Below, piece by piece: positions 5,909-7,661 of a stretch of DNA of 7,661 bases. The DNA comes from Acidobacteriaceae bacterium (GTDB taxonomy: Bacteria; Acidobacteriota; Terriglobia; Terriglobales; Acidobacteriaceae): the NCBI GenBank assembly GCA_003165455.1, contig PLUJ01000283.1:1-7661 (forward strand). Direction: 5' to 3'. The notes under the pieces were generated by a model that worked only from the letters and a program-made list of their open reading frames with translations, was not told where the DNA came from and ran no database searches. Position 1 is the stretch's first letter. Each line of letters opens with the position of its first letter. The translations under genes and the position numbers were made by a program.

Positions 5909-7661
5909 GTGGAAAGTCGCGCCAAGACGAAGGCTCCTAACTTCTTAAAGGCCCTGTTCGCAGCGCTGAAGTGCTGCTCCGCCCAAAAACTCGACACAAT
6001 AGGAGGTCCCTGCCTTTCGCAAAGTCTTCGACGGATTACCTTGCCCGTCACCTTGTGCATTGCGAACTCTCTCATGCTGTTTTGTGGGCTTGGCCTCACG
6101 CAGACGGTCCCACCGTCGAAGCAGCCGCCGGGTCATCAAGACATGCCAGAACTGCACATTCCAGAATTGCCCAACTGGGCCGACGCGATCTACATTGGCG
6201 GCCATATCTATACTGGGGTTGCGTCGCACGGACCCTCGATCGACCGCGAGGAGGCCATCGCGGTGCGCGGCGACCGGATTCAGGCGGTCGGAAAGAATGC
6301 GGAGATAGAGAAGCTGAAAGGCCCGCACACCGCCGTTATCGATCTGCACGGCAACTTCGTGATGCCCGGATTCAACGACGCCCACTTGCATCTGGCCGAA
6401 GCCGGCTTGCAAAAGTTGAGCGTGAATTTGATCGGAGTGAAGAGTCTGGAAGAATTGCAACAGCGGCTGCTGGCTAACGTGAAGACGGCGAAGCCCGGCG
6501 AATGGATTTTAGGCGGCGGATGGGACGAGACTACCTGGCCAGGGAAGGCTCCTCCCAATCGAGAGCAGTTGGACCAGGTATCCGGCGCGCATCCGGTAAT
6601 TCTCGATCGAGTGGACGGCCATCTTGCGGTGGTCAATACTCGTGCTTTGCAATTGGCCAATATCACCGCCGCAAGCCGCGATCCGCAAGGCGGCGCGATT
6701 GACCGCGATACCAGTGGCCAGCCCACCGGCCTATTGCGCGACACCGCGCAGCAAGCGGTTCGCAAAGTGATTCCTCCGCTTTCGAAGGAAAAACGGCGGC
6801 AGGGAATTGAGGTCGCGCTCAAGGATCTGGCCGAGCACGGTGTGACTTCGGCGCAGGATTATTCTCCGGAGTGGGAGAATTTCCAGGTTTACGAAGACTT
6901 GGAAAAAGAAGGAAAGCTCACGGCGAGAATCTCAGAGTGGCTGCCGTTTGACGAACCTGTCGTACAGTTGCAGAAGAAGCGAGATTCACATTCGCAGTCG
7001 GATCTGATGTTGCACACCGGAATGCTGAAGGCGTTTATGGATGGTTCGATGGGTGGATATACCGCCGCCTTGTTCGAGCCCTATGCCGACGATCCAAAAA
7101 CTTCCGGCTTGCTGCGTTATGATCCTGCCAAGTTGAATGAAATGTCCAGAGAACGGGTTCTGGCCGGTTTTCAGCTGGGCTTTCATGCCATTGGCGATAG
7201 AGCGGTTCAGATCGCGCTGGATGCTTTTGCGGTAGCCGAAGCCGCGGCACGCGAGCAGGGAATCAAAGCTGTGAATGGCGGCGACGATTATCGGTTGCGC
7301 GTCGAACACGCGCAACTTACCACGCCGGCTCAGGTAAAGCGCTTCAAAGAGCTGAACGTGGTCGCCTCCATGCAACCTAGCCATTTGTTAAACGACATGC
7401 GGTGGGCTGAGGACCGCTTGGGCCCAGAGCGGGCTGCGAATCTTCACCCGTGGGCCTCTTTCCTGAACGCGGGCGTGCCGTTGGCCTTCGGCACCGATTA
7501 TCCGGTCGAACCGGTCACGCCATTTCGCGGGCTGTATTCGGCGATCACGCGAAAGAGTGAGGATGGCAGACAGGAATATTTTCCCCAACAAAAACTGAGC
7601 ATGGATCAGGCGATCGCAGCTTATACAACCGGTTCCGCATTTGCCGAATTCGAAGAGCTTG
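5909..7661 (+). CDS. YtcJ-like amidohydrolase, exported (3' end outside window)
   Basis: A metal-dependent hydrolase of the amidohydrolase superfamily, YtcJ/NfdA-like branch, which hydrolyses amide-type bonds; the substrate is unknown. Residues are counted from the GTG at 5909. They show the HxH metal motif in MPGFNDAHLHL (H159, H161), MLKAFMDGSMGGY (K374, D378), FHAIGDRA (H426), VEHAQ (H467) and FGTDYPVEP (D530), all in family order. Near residues 40-65 there is an export-signal-like segment, SLRRITLPVTLCIANSLMLF, followed by CGLGLTQT. The start is uncertain. GTG at 5909 has GGAG 4 bp upstream and is the only ATG, GTG or TTG start between there and the RR pair. TTG at 6041 and ATG at 6074 are alternatives that would lose the RR. 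A strong AGGAGGT at 6001-6007 has no start codon after it. The frame is open to 7661 and probably lacks only the last few dozen residues. It lies 19 bp after the M20 peptidase stop. Confidence 0.9.
   Translation, partial: MESRAKTKAPNFLKALFAALKCCSAQKLDTIGGPCLSQSLRRITLPVTLCIANSLMLFCGLGLTQTVPPSKQPPGHQDMPELHIPELPNWADAIYIGGHIYTGVASHGPSIDREEAIAVRGDRIQAVGKNAEIEKLKGPHTAVIDLHGNFVMPGFNDAHLHLAEAGLQKLSVNLIGVKSLEELQQRLLANVKTAKPGEWILGGGWDETTWPGKAPPNREQLDQVSGAHPVILDRVDGHLAVVNTRALQLANITAASRDPQGGAIDRDTSGQPTGLLRDTAQQAVRKVIPPLSKEKRRQGIEVALKDLAEHGVTSAQDYSPEWENFQVYEDLEKEGKLTARISEWLPFDEPVVQLQKKRDSHSQSDLMLHTGMLKAFMDGSMGGYTAALFEPYADDPKTSGLLRYDPAKLNEMSRERVLAGFQLGFHAIGDRAVQIALDAFAVAEAAAREQGIKAVNGGDDYRLRVEHAQLTTPAQVKRFKELNVVASMQPSHLLNDMRWAEDRLGPERAANLHPWASFLNAGVPLAFGTDYPVEPVTPFRGLYSAITRKSEDGRQEYFPQQKLSMDQAIAAYTTGSAFAEFEEL
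6001..6007 (+). promoter_or_regulatory. Strong Shine-Dalgarno-like sequence without a matching start codon
   Basis: AGGAGGT is close to the ideal ribosome site, but none of the next 25 bases holds an ATG, GTG or TTG in any frame at a usable distance. It may mark a lost or non-standard start of the amidohydrolase, or be chance inside its coding region. Confidence 0.35.

Noticed and set aside
5971..6477. Open frame of 168 codons overlapping the amidohydrolase start
   Set aside because: It is in a different frame from the one that carries all amidohydrolase motifs and continues to the window end. Its translation is Arg/His-rich without domains.

Overview
The window carries seven protein-coding genes in a dense, GC-rich bacterial layout (about 58% GC judged by eye), with no RNA genes, mobile elements, CRISPR array or phage genes that I can see. 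The mix is compatible with a soil-type bacterium, and my best guess is Acidobacteriota (Terriglobia/Koribacter-like). That guess rests on general protein character and gene mix: a DinB-fold protein, a small secreted NTF2-like protein, a stand-alone LeuA-like synthase and a secreted YtcJ-type amidohydrolase. No marker gene supports it.

Left part (1-2012): the 3' end of an aldehyde dehydrogenase is followed by a DinB-like putative metal-binding protein on the same strand. Converging on that pair is a small exported protein with an NTF2/SnoaL-like look on the minus strand. Divergent from the exported protein is a 108-residue, cysteine-rich, probably zinc-binding protein. Its upstream region holds a plausible promoter and a perfect 16-bp palindrome.

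Middle part (2009-4323): a 109-bp intergenic region is full of short direct and inverted repeats. It precedes a likely two-gene operon: a LeuA/homocitrate-synthase-like carbon-carbon condensing enzyme without the leucine-feedback domain, and a PanE/ApbA-family ketoacid reductase 27 bp further on. The reductase keeps the catalytic Lys and Glu of ketopantoate reductase but has lost two of the substrate-anchoring Asn residues. The pair could therefore act on a 2-oxo acid other than ketopantoate. This is the most interesting metabolic hint in the window, though it is an inference.

Right part (4324-7661): a gene-free stretch of 267 bp leads to a cytoplasmic M20-family metallopeptidase with all metal ligands present. 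Next, on the same strand, is a YtcJ-like metal-dependent amidohydrolase with a hydrophobic export signal, cut off by the window end. Its start codon is unclear: a strong Shine-Dalgarno sequence upstream has no start codon at a usable distance.

Overall this looks like ordinary chromosomal housekeeping and accessory metabolism. I did not find a convincing novel defence, mobile or RNA-based system.
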